64,000 nt of DNA. Source: Hankyongella sp964404985 (GTDB lineage Bacteria; Pseudomonadota; Alphaproteobacteria; Sphingomonadales; Sphingomonadaceae). Numbering within the stretch: position 1 is the first letter of the stretch; every line of letters starts with the position of its first letter. This document shows positions 18,396-25,719 of this stretch, in pieces. The notes below the pieces were generated by a model. That model made no database searches. It saw only the letters and a program-made list of their open reading frames with translations, and was not told the DNA's origin. The position numbers and the translations under genes were made by a program. Location of the stretch: NCBI GenBank assembly GCA_964404985.1, contig CAYOMD010000001.1:186001-250000 (forward strand). Direction: 5' to 3'.

Positions 18396-20141
18396 GTGCC
18401 AAAAGCCCGGTCCATAAATCCTGCCTGCGCTGCATATCTGTTGTGCTTGGCACTTGGAGTGAGCGCACCGGCGCTGGCGCAGGAGGCGAGCACCCCGCGT
18501 GAAGAGTCGAATCAGGCAGAGGCTGCGAATCAGCAGCCAGCCGCCGAGCCCGCACGCACGCTGAATATCGAGGCCTACGATATCGCCGGCAATTCGGTCC
18601 TGGATCAGCTCGCGATTGAGGAGGCGGTTTACCCCTATCTGGGGCCGGACCGCACTGATGACGACGTCGACAAGGCCCGAAGCGCTCTGGAAGACGCCTA
18701 CAAGAAGCAGGGCTATGATACGGTCGTTGTCGTGCTTCCGCAGCAGGATGCCACAAACGGCATTGTTCGTCTTGAGGTTGTGGAAGCCAAAATCGGTCGT
18801 GTGCGTGTGGTTGGGGCAAAATACACGGCGCCCAGCAAAATAAGGGGCGAAATTCCGTCCTTCACCGAAGGTCAGGTGCCCAATTTCAAGCGCCTTGAGG
18901 CAGAGACCGCTGAGCTCAACCGCTCGGTGGACCGTCAGGGCACGCCGCTGCTGAAGCCGGGGCGGATTCCCGGAACATTCGATGTCGACATCAAGGTGGA
19001 AGAGAAGTTTCCCCTGCATTTCGATGTCGAGGTCAACAACGACCACAACAACGGCACCGACCCGATCCGGCTGAATGCCTCATTGCGTCATACGAACCTG
19101 TTTCAGCTCGGCCATACCATCTCCTTCACCTATGCGGTCTCGCCCCGTCAGCGCTCGGACAGCGAGGCGTTTTCCGGCACCTACTCGGCACCGATCTGGG
19201 GGACACCGTGGAGCATTCTGCTCATCGGTCGCACATCCAATACCGAGACGGCAGCACTTGGCGGCGTCGATGTGCTGAGCGACGGTTACGAGGTCGGGGT
19301 GCGCGGTATCCGCATTCTGCCGCAGTTCGGCAACTTCAGCCACAGCTTTACGTTTGGCATCGACTTCAAGCGTGCCAACGAGGATACGGTGATTGCCGGT
19401 GCGGAGCCATTGCAGGCACCGATCCGTACATGGCCATTGAATGCCAGCTACACATTGCAGCGCAACACCGAAAATTCCCAGGCGAGTGCGACACTGGGCG
19501 TGACGGCTGGCATTCGCGGGCTGGGCAGCGGCGTGTTCGAGTTCCAGGGCAACACGCCGCGCTGCGCGGTCGTGCCTGCCCCGAGCGACTGTACGCTGGA
19601 CCAGATTGCCGAGGATCAGGCGAATGTGCGTGATGGGCGCCGGGCGTTCTCGGAGCCAAACTTCGTGGTAGCGAGCCTCGGTGCGGACTATACCCGCAAC
19701 CTGGGCAACGACTGGCTGGCCACAGTCCGGTTTAACGGCCAGTATTCGAACGGGCCGCTGATCCCGGCGGAGCAGTTTTCTTCTGGTGGCCTCAGTACGG
19801 TACGCGGGTATCTGATCTCGGAATTGACGGGAGACGATGGCTTCCAGGGGTCCCTGGAGTTCCGCACGCCCTCGCTCAGCACCTTCCTCTATGAGGGCAT
19901 TGGCCGAAACTTCGATCAGTTGCGTGTGTTCGCATTTGTCGACGGGGCGATGACACGTCGGCGACGCGCTCTGCCCGGCGAAGATAGCAGCGGCAGTCTC
20001 GGCAGCGCCGGTGGCGGCTTCCTCGTTGATATGTTCGGCGTCATCCAGAGCAACCTTGTGGTTGCCATCCCCTTCATCGAGGGGGCTGTCTCTGGGGCTG
20101 GTGATCCACGCTTTACCTTCAGTGTCAGAGCGGAGTTCTGA
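18396..20141 (+). CDS. Two-partner secretion outer-membrane transporter (TpsB, FhaC/ShlB/HecB type)
   Basis: About 581 residues: signal peptide ending APALAQ, then two POTRA domains (about residues 50-215, including GNSVLDQLAIEEAVYPYLG and TEGQVPNFKRLE), then a 16-strand-type barrel. The conserved loop-6 motif VRGY occurs in SGGLSTVRGYLISEL near residue 468, and the last residue of the protein is Phe, as usual for barrel proteins. It should bind the TPS domain of the exoprotein and thread it through the outer membrane. I prefer the GTG at 18396 because GGAG lies 5 bases upstream and it leaves a compact signal peptide. A GTG at 18339 would add 19 residues. It heads the operon; its partner is the giant TpsA seven genes later. 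Confidence 0.88.
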   Translation: MPKARSINPACAAYLLCLALGVSAPALAQEASTPREESNQAEAANQQPAAEPARTLNIEAYDIAGNSVLDQLAIEEAVYPYLGPDRTDDDVDKARSALEDAYKKQGYDTVVVVLPQQDATNGIVRLEVVEAKIGRVRVVGAKYTAPSKIRGEIPSFTEGQVPNFKRLEAETAELNRSVDRQGTPLLKPGRIPGTFDVDIKVEEKFPLHFDVEVNNDHNNGTDPIRLNASLRHTNLFQLGHTISFTYAVSPRQRSDSEAFSGTYSAPIWGTPWSILLIGRTSNTETAALGGVDVLSDGYEVGVRGIRILPQFGNFSHSFTFGIDFKRANEDTVIAGAEPLQAPIRTWPLNASYTLQRNTENSQASATLGVTAGIRGLGSGVFEFQGNTPRCAVVPAPSDCTLDQIAEDQANVRDGRRAFSEPNFVVASLGADYTRNLGNDWLATVRFNGQYSNGPLIPAEQFSSGGLSTVRGYLISELTGDDGFQGSLEFRTPSLSTFLYEGIGRNFDQLRVFAFVDGAMTRRRRALPGEDSSGSLGSAGGGFLVDMFGVIQSNLVVAIPFIEGAVSGAGDPRFTFSVRAEF

Positions 20142-20212
20142 TGATGTCTCACGCAACCCAGCAATCCAATGTCCCCTCTCGCCCCAACGTCCTTTATCGC
20201 AAGGAGCACACC

Positions 20213-21976
20213 ATGCGGTCCCTTCTCGTTGCCCTGTCGCTTGCCATGGCCAGTTTGCCCGGCGTCGCTCACGCCTGGTGGGATCAGGGCTGGTCTTATC
20301 GCAAGCCGCTGACCCTCGACACGACAACGACCGGGGTCAACGTGCCGGGAGAGGCCGGGCGGCTGCCGATGCTGGTGCGCCTGCACGATGGCAACATGGC
20401 CTTCAGCGACATCAGCGAAAATGGCTCGGACATCCGGTTTATTGCGGAAGACGACAAGACGCCGCTGACCTACCACATCGAGTCTTTCGACGGCCTCTTG
20501 GGCGTTGCCACGATTTGGGTGGATGTGCCGGCCTTGTCCGGTGGGGCGCAGCAGAAGGTGTGGATGTATTTCGGTAACAAGGAGTCGCCGGCTGCGGTTG
20601 ACACGCCGGGGACCTACGATGCCAACACGCTGCTGGTCTATCACTTTGACGAGCAGGCGGGTCAGCCGACGACGGACAAAACCGCGTTCAAGAGCGACGC
20701 CCAGAACGGCCCGGCAGCGACGGATGAGAGCGCGATCATCGGACGCGGCGCAAAGTTCGAAGGCGGAGCGCCGATTGTCGTCGAGGCCAAGCCTGCGCTT
20801 GCACTGGCTGCAGGCTCGCCACTGACGGTCAGCCTGTGGGCGAAGGAAGCGGCACCATCTGCCAATTCCATCCTGTTCTCCCGCGGCTCAGTGGTGATCG
20901 GCATGGCGCAGGGCATCCCCTATGCGACCATCGGGGCCGTGCGTCTGACGGCACCGCAGGCCGCGCAACCCAACCAGTGGACGCACCTGGCCATCACGGC
21001 AGATGGCACGACACTGGCGCTGTATGTCAACGGCAAGCAGGCGATATCCGCACCGGGCACGACGCCAGCCATGAACGAGCCTATTTCCATCGGCGGCACG
21101 ACGGCTGCACCGTTCACAGGGTCGATCGATGAACTGCGGATTTTGAAGGTTGCCTCCTCACCGGCCAGAATCCTCTCGGAAAATGCCTTTGAAGGGGCGG
21201 AAAGCCCGCTGCTGAAGTTTGGCGAAGACGAAGAGCAAGGGAGCGGTGGCGGTGTTCTGGGCTTTATCGTCTCGCACACGCCAATCGCTGACTGGGTCGT
21301 GATCGCTATCTGCATGGTGATGCTGGCGGTTGCTGCCTGGGTGATGTGGGTGAAGGGGGCCTACCTCGGCCTCGCATCCAAAGCCAACATCATCTTCATG
21401 AAGCATTTCCGCCGGATGACCGGGGAACTGCACAGCATCGAGCGTCAGGCGGATGTGAGCCCGGCTGAGCTGAAGAAGATGAAGAATTCGCCGCTGTTCC
21501 GCCTCTACGAGACCGGCGTGGAAGAGCTGGAAATCCGCCAGAGCCAGCTCAAGGGGCGAGGCCTGTCGTCTGAAAACGTCGAGGCGATCCGGGCCGCAAT
21601 CGATGCCACCCAGGTGGAGGAAAACCAGAAGCTCGACAGCCTGATGGTTCTGCTGACCATCGCCATCGCCGGCGGGCCGTTCATCGGGCTCCTGGGCACA
21701 GTGATCGGGGTGATGAAGACCTTCGGCGGTGTGGCTTTGGCCGGCGATGTGAACATCAACGCCATTGCGCCCGGCATCGCGGCAGCGCTGCTGGCAACGG
21801 TTGCCGGCCTTGCCTGCGCCATCCCGGCACTGTTCGGCTACAACTATCTGAACAGCCAGGTCACGACGATCTCCGACCAGATGCGCATCTTCGTCGACCG
21901 CCTCGTGACCCGCCTTGCCGAGCAGGCATCGGAGCACGAGACCGCGCCGCCGCCCCAGCAGCTTGCAGCCGAATAA
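20213..21976 (+). CDS. exbB: DUF2341-LamG-ExbB fusion (proton channel with periplasmic sensor-like domains)
   Basis: About 587 residues. Signal peptide (LSLAMASLPGVAHA), DUF2341 domain (about 25-120, with GSDIRFI and VWMYFGNK), and a concanavalin/LamG-like domain (about 150-335, with SLWAKE, WTHLAITADG, LYVNGK and SIDELRI). A transmembrane helix follows at about 360-382, then a MotA/TolQ/ExbB core (about 430-570) with GGPFIGLLGTVIGVMKTF and the Ala/Gly-rich last helix. ExbB normally couples the proton gradient to TonB. Here a large extracytoplasmic, possibly glycan-binding, region is fused in front. The ATG at 20213 has AAGGAG upstream. An upstream ATG at 20141 overlaps the tpsB stop but would spoil the signal peptide. 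exbD follows after 15 bases. Confidence 0.9.
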   Translation: MRSLLVALSLAMASLPGVAHAWWDQGWSYRKPLTLDTTTTGVNVPGEAGRLPMLVRLHDGNMAFSDISENGSDIRFIAEDDKTPLTYHIESFDGLLGVATIWVDVPALSGGAQQKVWMYFGNKESPAAVDTPGTYDANTLLVYHFDEQAGQPTTDKTAFKSDAQNGPAATDESAIIGRGAKFEGGAPIVVEAKPALALAAGSPLTVSLWAKEAAPSANSILFSRGSVVIGMAQGIPYATIGAVRLTAPQAAQPNQWTHLAITADGTTLALYVNGKQAISAPGTTPAMNEPISIGGTTAAPFTGSIDELRILKVASSPARILSENAFEGAESPLLKFGEDEEQGSGGGVLGFIVSHTPIADWVVIAICMVMLAVAAWVMWVKGAYLGLASKANIIFMKHFRRMTGELHSIERQADVSPAELKKMKNSPLFRLYETGVEELEIRQSQLKGRGLSSENVEAIRAAIDATQVEENQKLDSLMVLLTIAIAGGPFIGLLGTVIGVMKTFGGVALAGDVNINAIAPGIAAALLATVAGLACAIPALFGYNYLNSQVTTISDQMRIFVDRLVTRLAEQASEHETAPPPQQLAAE

Positions 21977-21991
21977 GGAAAGGGTAGACCC

Positions 21992-22408
21992 ATGAGCGGT
22001 GGCGTTAAAAGCGGTCGTGCAGCCTACAGCGAGATCAACATCACGCCGATGCTGGATCTGGCTTATGTGCTGCTGGTGATCTTCATCCTTATGACCACAG
22101 CGTCGGTGCAGGGCATCAAGGTCGATGTGCCGAAGGCGGGCAGCTCCCAGCCGCTGGCGGCACCCAAGACCAAGGCGATTACCGTCAACAACGCCGGCCA
22201 GGTGTTTCTGGACGCTTACCCGATGGCGAATATTGCCGACCTTGAAGCGCGACTGCGCAGCGAGAAGGCCCAGAACCCGGACTTTCCGGTGGTCGTGAAG
22301 GGGGAGGCGACCGTGCAGTATCAGAAGATCGTCGAGGTGCTCGACGTGCTGCGCAAGCTTGAAATCAACAAAGTCGGCATGGTGACCGGCCGGCCGCAGG
22401 CAGGGTAG
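21992..22408 (+). CDS. exbD: ExbD/TolR family biopolymer transport protein
   Basis: The 138-residue protein has the standard ExbD plan: short cytoplasmic N-terminus, then INITPMLDLAYVLLVIFILMT, where Asp22 is the proton-carrying residue in the single transmembrane helix. A periplasmic domain follows, with VFLDAYPM and VVVKGEATVQYQKIVEVLD. It forms the energising complex with the ExbB fusion just upstream. GGAAAGG precedes the ATG. tonB starts 3 bases after its stop. Confidence 0.95.
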   Translation: MSGGVKSGRAAYSEINITPMLDLAYVLLVIFILMTTASVQGIKVDVPKAGSSQPLAAPKTKAITVNNAGQVFLDAYPMANIADLEARLRSEKAQNPDFPVVVKGEATVQYQKIVEVLDVLRKLEINKVGMVTGRPQAG

Positions 22409-22411
22409 CCC

Positions 22412-23119
22412 ATGGCGAAGAAGCCGCTGGATACCGATACGGATGACGACGAGCGCGGGTTCCCCTGGCCGCTCGTGCTGGGCGCATGCGTCGCGCTCGC
22501 CATAATCGGTATTGTGGCCTACAAGATCTACGGCACAGTCGATGGCAAGAAGCGCAAGTCCGCCGAGCTGCAGACTATCGACTTCGTGCCGCCACCTCCG
22601 CCCCCCCCACCTCCGCCTCCGCCCCAGGAACAACCGCCGGAGCCGGTGGAAGAAGAAGTGGTGCCCGAGGAAGTTCCAGACCCGGAACCAGTCGAGACGC
22701 CGGACAATTCCGAGGAAGCGGAAGCAACAACCATCGCCGGTGACGCCCAGGCCGGGGGCGATGCGTTCGGCCTGAAATCCGGCAGTGGTCGTGGTATCGG
22801 CGCTGTCGGCAGCACCGGCACCGGGACCGGGGGAGGCGGTGTGACCGAAGCCTTTTACCGGCGTTACCTTGGCACGGCCCTTCAACAGGAAGTGCAGTCG
22901 AACGCCAAGGTCAACAAGCGCGTCTTCGTCACCGAGCTGGATATCTGGATGGACCCCACCGGGCGCATCACCCAGGCAGCAGTCATCAAGACAGAAGGCG
23001 ATGAACAGGCGGGTGATACTGTCGCCAAATCCATAGAGAACAAGGCCGGGTTCGGCCGTCCGCCACTCACGATGCGCTGGCCACAGCGCGTGGTTGTGCG
23101 CGGGAGACGAAACGTATGA
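22412..23119 (+). CDS. tonB: TonB-like energy transducer
   Basis: The 235-residue protein has one N-terminal transmembrane helix (about 20-40), a Pro/Glu-rich periplasm-spanning region starting with twelve consecutive prolines (60-71), a Gly-rich linker and a C-terminal TonB-type domain (about 150-235: VFVTELDIWMDPTGRITQAA and FGRPPLTMRWPQRVVVR). It should carry energy from ExbB/ExbD to an outer-membrane partner. Genes for a porin and a TpsB are in the same run, but no plug-containing receptor is. The proline stretch is encoded over a C8 homopolymer. The stop overlaps an in-frame ATG of the porin gene. Confidence 0.88.
   Translation: MAKKPLDTDTDDDERGFPWPLVLGACVALAIIGIVAYKIYGTVDGKKRKSAELQTIDFVPPPPPPPPPPPPQEQPPEPVEEEVVPEEVPDPEPVETPDNSEEAEATTIAGDAQAGGDAFGLKSGSGRGIGAVGSTGTGTGGGGVTEAFYRRYLGTALQQEVQSNAKVNKRVFVTELDIWMDPTGRITQAAVIKTEGDEQAGDTVAKSIENKAGFGRPPLTMRWPQRVVVRGRRNV
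22601..22608 (+). repeat. C8 homopolymer within tonB
   Basis: Eight consecutive C residues inside the polyproline codons of tonB. Slippage by one base would shift the frame and remove the C-terminal TonB domain. Confidence 0.75.
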
Positions 23120-23157
23120 CCACGGCACGCCAAGACAGCCAGCAAAGGATTACAGCC

Positions 23158-25002
23158 ATGGCCCTCTACACCAGATCGCGCGCGGTACCACGACTGCGCC
23201 TCTCTCTGCTGGCCTGCAGCATATTGTGCGGGCTCTCCGCCAACGCGCTGGCACAGGATGCGTCGGCGACTGCCGCCAGTGCACCGGCCGAGGCCAGCCC
23301 TTCCGAAAACGCCATGGTCAATCTCATCCGGTTGCTGGTGCAGCAAGGCATCATCAAGCCGGAGCAGGGGGAGGCGCTGATGCGCCAGGCGCTGGCAGAG
23401 GCCGAGAAGGCGCGCTCGTCCGCCCCATCTGCGCCTGCCCTTGCCGCAGCACCGCCGCCGGGTACGGTTCGTGTGCCCTATGTCCCGGAGACGGTGAAGC
23501 GCCAGATCAAGGAAGAAGTACGCCAGGAAGTGATGGCACAGGCCAAATCCGAAGGCTGGGCACAACCCAACCAGTTGCCGAACTGGCTCAGCCGGTTCAG
23601 CTTCTTCGGCGATGTGCGCGTGCGCTCCCAATATGATTTCTATCCGGAGGGCAATGACAGCAACGGCCTGCAGGTGGACTTTGCGGCTATCAATGGCGGT
23701 TCGCCGCTTGATATCGAACCCGCGACCAATACCGCAGGCTTTCCAACGCTGAACAGCACGGAGGACCGCAACAACCAGCTCAGGCTGCGTGCCCGGCTTG
23801 GGGTGAATGTAGCGCTGACCGACTGGGCGAGTGCCACCATCCGCCTGGCAACCGGTAACTCCGACTCTCCCATCTCAGCCAACGTCGACCTCGATGGCGG
23901 CTTTGCCAAGAAGAACATCTTCCTCGATCAGGCCTACATCAAAGTGGAGCTGCCGTTTGCGGATGCCCGGGTCGGCCGGTTCCCGGTCCCCTTCTTCAAG
24001 ACCGACCTGCTCTGGGATGAAGACCTGAACTTCGACGGCGTTGCTGCCGGCGTGAACAGCAGTGTGCTGTGGTCCGGCCCGCTGACGGCAAGCCTGAGCG
24101 GCGGTGCCTTCCCGCTACAATTCACCTCGAGCAACGAGCCGACCAACGAGGCCGTCAAAAACGCCAGCCGCGACAAATGGCTGTTCGCGGTCCAGGGCCA
24201 GCTGGAGTGGAAGCCGATTGACCGGGTCACCGCGACCGGTGCCGTTGCGTATTATTACTTCCGTAACGTGCAGGGCAGGCTGTCCGAGCCGTGCGCCACG
24301 TTCCTGGGTGACGAGTGCTCGACCGACCAGGATCGGCCCGCGTTCCAGACCAAGGGGAACACCCTGTCGCCGCTGCGCAGCATCCTCGGCCCGGCCAATG
24401 TGGCTGTGTTCGCACAGCCACAGTTTTTCGGCCTGACCTTCGATTATCGCCTGCTTGACGTGAACGGCGAGATCGAGGCGAAGCTGACTGATGACCTGAT
24501 AGTCCGGGTCAATGGCAATTATGTCCGCAACCTTGCCTATGACGACAGCGTGAATGCCCTGTGCGGTCTCGGTGCCAACGGCTTGCCCCTGCGTGGGACG
24601 CCGTTCAACAACTTCATCCCCGGGACCCTGGCGGACGGCACCACCGATTTCAACAGCAACCCATGCACGGCCCCCGTCACCGGCGGGACCGCTGCAGAAC
24701 TGCAGAGCGGCCCGAACGCGTGGATGGTGCGCGCGCTGATCGGTTATGATAAAACCCGTGCATTCGGCCAGTGGAATCTGACAGCGGGCTACAAGTATAT
24801 CGAGCCGGATGCGCTGCTCGACGGCTTCACCGACAGCGATTTCCACCTCGGCGGTACCAACGCCAAGGGCTATTTCGTCACCGGCAACTTCGGTCTGTTC
24901 AACAACGTCTGGCTGACCGGGCGCTGGCTGTCGGCGGATCAGGTCTTCGGCCCCCGCTTCGGCATCGACGTCCTGCAACTGGATATCAACGCGAGTTTCT
25001 AG
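23158..25002 (+). CDS. Putative porin (long periplasmic N-terminus plus beta-barrel)
   Basis: About 614 residues. The Sec signal ends SANALAQ. A helical periplasmic segment (about 45-130) contains LIRLLVQQGIIKPEQGEALMRQALAEAEKA in two parts and VPYVPETVKRQIKEEVRQEV. It is followed by a barrel with many alternating strands that begins FSFFGDVRVRSQYDF and ends QLDINASF (terminal Phe). This matches the family annotated simply as putative porin in xanthomonads and sphingomonads, often found next to ExbB/ExbD/TonB genes. No plug domain or TonB box is evident. The ATG at 23158 has AAAGGA 8 bases upstream; an ATG at 23116 overlapping the tonB stop would lengthen the signal. The substrate is unknown. 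Confidence 0.8.
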   Translation: MALYTRSRAVPRLRLSLLACSILCGLSANALAQDASATAASAPAEASPSENAMVNLIRLLVQQGIIKPEQGEALMRQALAEAEKARSSAPSAPALAAAPPPGTVRVPYVPETVKRQIKEEVRQEVMAQAKSEGWAQPNQLPNWLSRFSFFGDVRVRSQYDFYPEGNDSNGLQVDFAAINGGSPLDIEPATNTAGFPTLNSTEDRNNQLRLRARLGVNVALTDWASATIRLATGNSDSPISANVDLDGGFAKKNIFLDQAYIKVELPFADARVGRFPVPFFKTDLLWDEDLNFDGVAAGVNSSVLWSGPLTASLSGGAFPLQFTSSNEPTNEAVKNASRDKWLFAVQGQLEWKPIDRVTATGAVAYYYFRNVQGRLSEPCATFLGDECSTDQDRPAFQTKGNTLSPLRSILGPANVAVFAQPQFFGLTFDYRLLDVNGEIEAKLTDDLIVRVNGNYVRNLAYDDSVNALCGLGANGLPLRGTPFNNFIPGTLADGTTDFNSNPCTAPVTGGTAAELQSGPNAWMVRALIGYDKTRAFGQWNLTAGYKYIEPDALLDGFTDSDFHLGGTNAKGYFVTGNFGLFNNVWLTGRWLSADQVFGPRFGIDVLQLDINASF

Positions 25003-25004
25003 TC

Positions 25005-25688
25005 ATGACCCTGAAGGCCCTGCTTTTCGGATCGGTTCTGCTGGCGGTCGCGACCCCGCAGGTCGCTGCGGCGCAAACCATGGAAGACCGGCTGCGCACC
25101 CAGTTGCGACAATCGGTGGAGGAACTGCGCGCGCTTCAGGCCCAGCAAGCCTCCTGGCAAGCCGAGAAGGCAGCCCTCGAGGCCAAGGTCAATCAGGCCA
25201 AGGCGTCGAGTGGGGACAGCAAGCAGGGTGCTGCACAGCGCGCAGAACTCGCGAGCCTGCGCGCCGAGCTGGAAAAGGCCAGGCAGGCAGCGAATGCGAC
25301 GGCTGGCGACACCGCCAAGTTGCAGGCGGACCTGGCGCAAGCCAACGAGAAGGGCCGCGCGGCGATTGCCGAGATCAACCGCCTGACCGCCGAGCGCCAG
25401 CAGATTGTCAGCGCCGCCAAGGAAATCGAAGGCACTCTGGCAATCTGCCAGACCAAGAACCAGTCCCTCTACAAGACGGGCAAGGACATCCTCACCGCAT
25501 ACGAGAATGTCGGGTTCGGCAAGGTTCTGCTCGGACGTGAACCGTTCATCCAGGCCAAGCGTGTGGCGCTTGAGAACGAAGCCCAAGCCTTCGGCGACAA
25601 ACTTTACGATGCAACCTTCGATCCGCGCGTGGACCGCCCTGTGACCGAGCCTGCCCCGGCACAGGACGCCCCGCAACAGCCGCAGTAA
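25005..25688 (+). CDS. Periplasmic coiled-coil protein of unknown function
   Basis: The 227-residue protein starts at the ATG 3 bases after the porin stop. It has a signal peptide (LLFGSVLLAVATPQVAAAQ) and then a long heptad-rich helix (about residues 22-150: LRTQLRQSVEELRALQAQQ, ELASLRAELEKARQAAN, KLQADLAQANEKG). After that comes a non-repetitive tail with ICQTKNQSLYKTGKDILTAY and a Pro-rich end. I do not recognise a family. The position beside ExbB/ExbD/TonB recalls the periplasmic coiled-coil DUF3450 proteins of vibrio TonB2-type clusters, but similarity is not demonstrated. It could scaffold the energising complex or chaperone the exoprotein. Confidence 0.75.
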   Translation: MTLKALLFGSVLLAVATPQVAAAQTMEDRLRTQLRQSVEELRALQAQQASWQAEKAALEAKVNQAKASSGDSKQGAAQRAELASLRAELEKARQAANATAGDTAKLQADLAQANEKGRAAIAEINRLTAERQQIVSAAKEIEGTLAICQTKNQSLYKTGKDILTAYENVGFGKVLLGREPFIQAKRVALENEAQAFGDKLYDATFDPRVDRPVTEPAPAQDAPQQPQ

Positions 25689-25719
25689 CTTCCGGCATCC
25701 GAGCCTGCAGAGGACCACT

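Noticed and set aside
21158..23128. 656-codon open frame on the minus strand opposite exbB, exbD and tonB
   Set aside because: His/Arg/Gly-rich composition typical of a frame antisense to GC-rich coding DNA; no domain or ribosome site, and three well-supported genes lie on the other strand.
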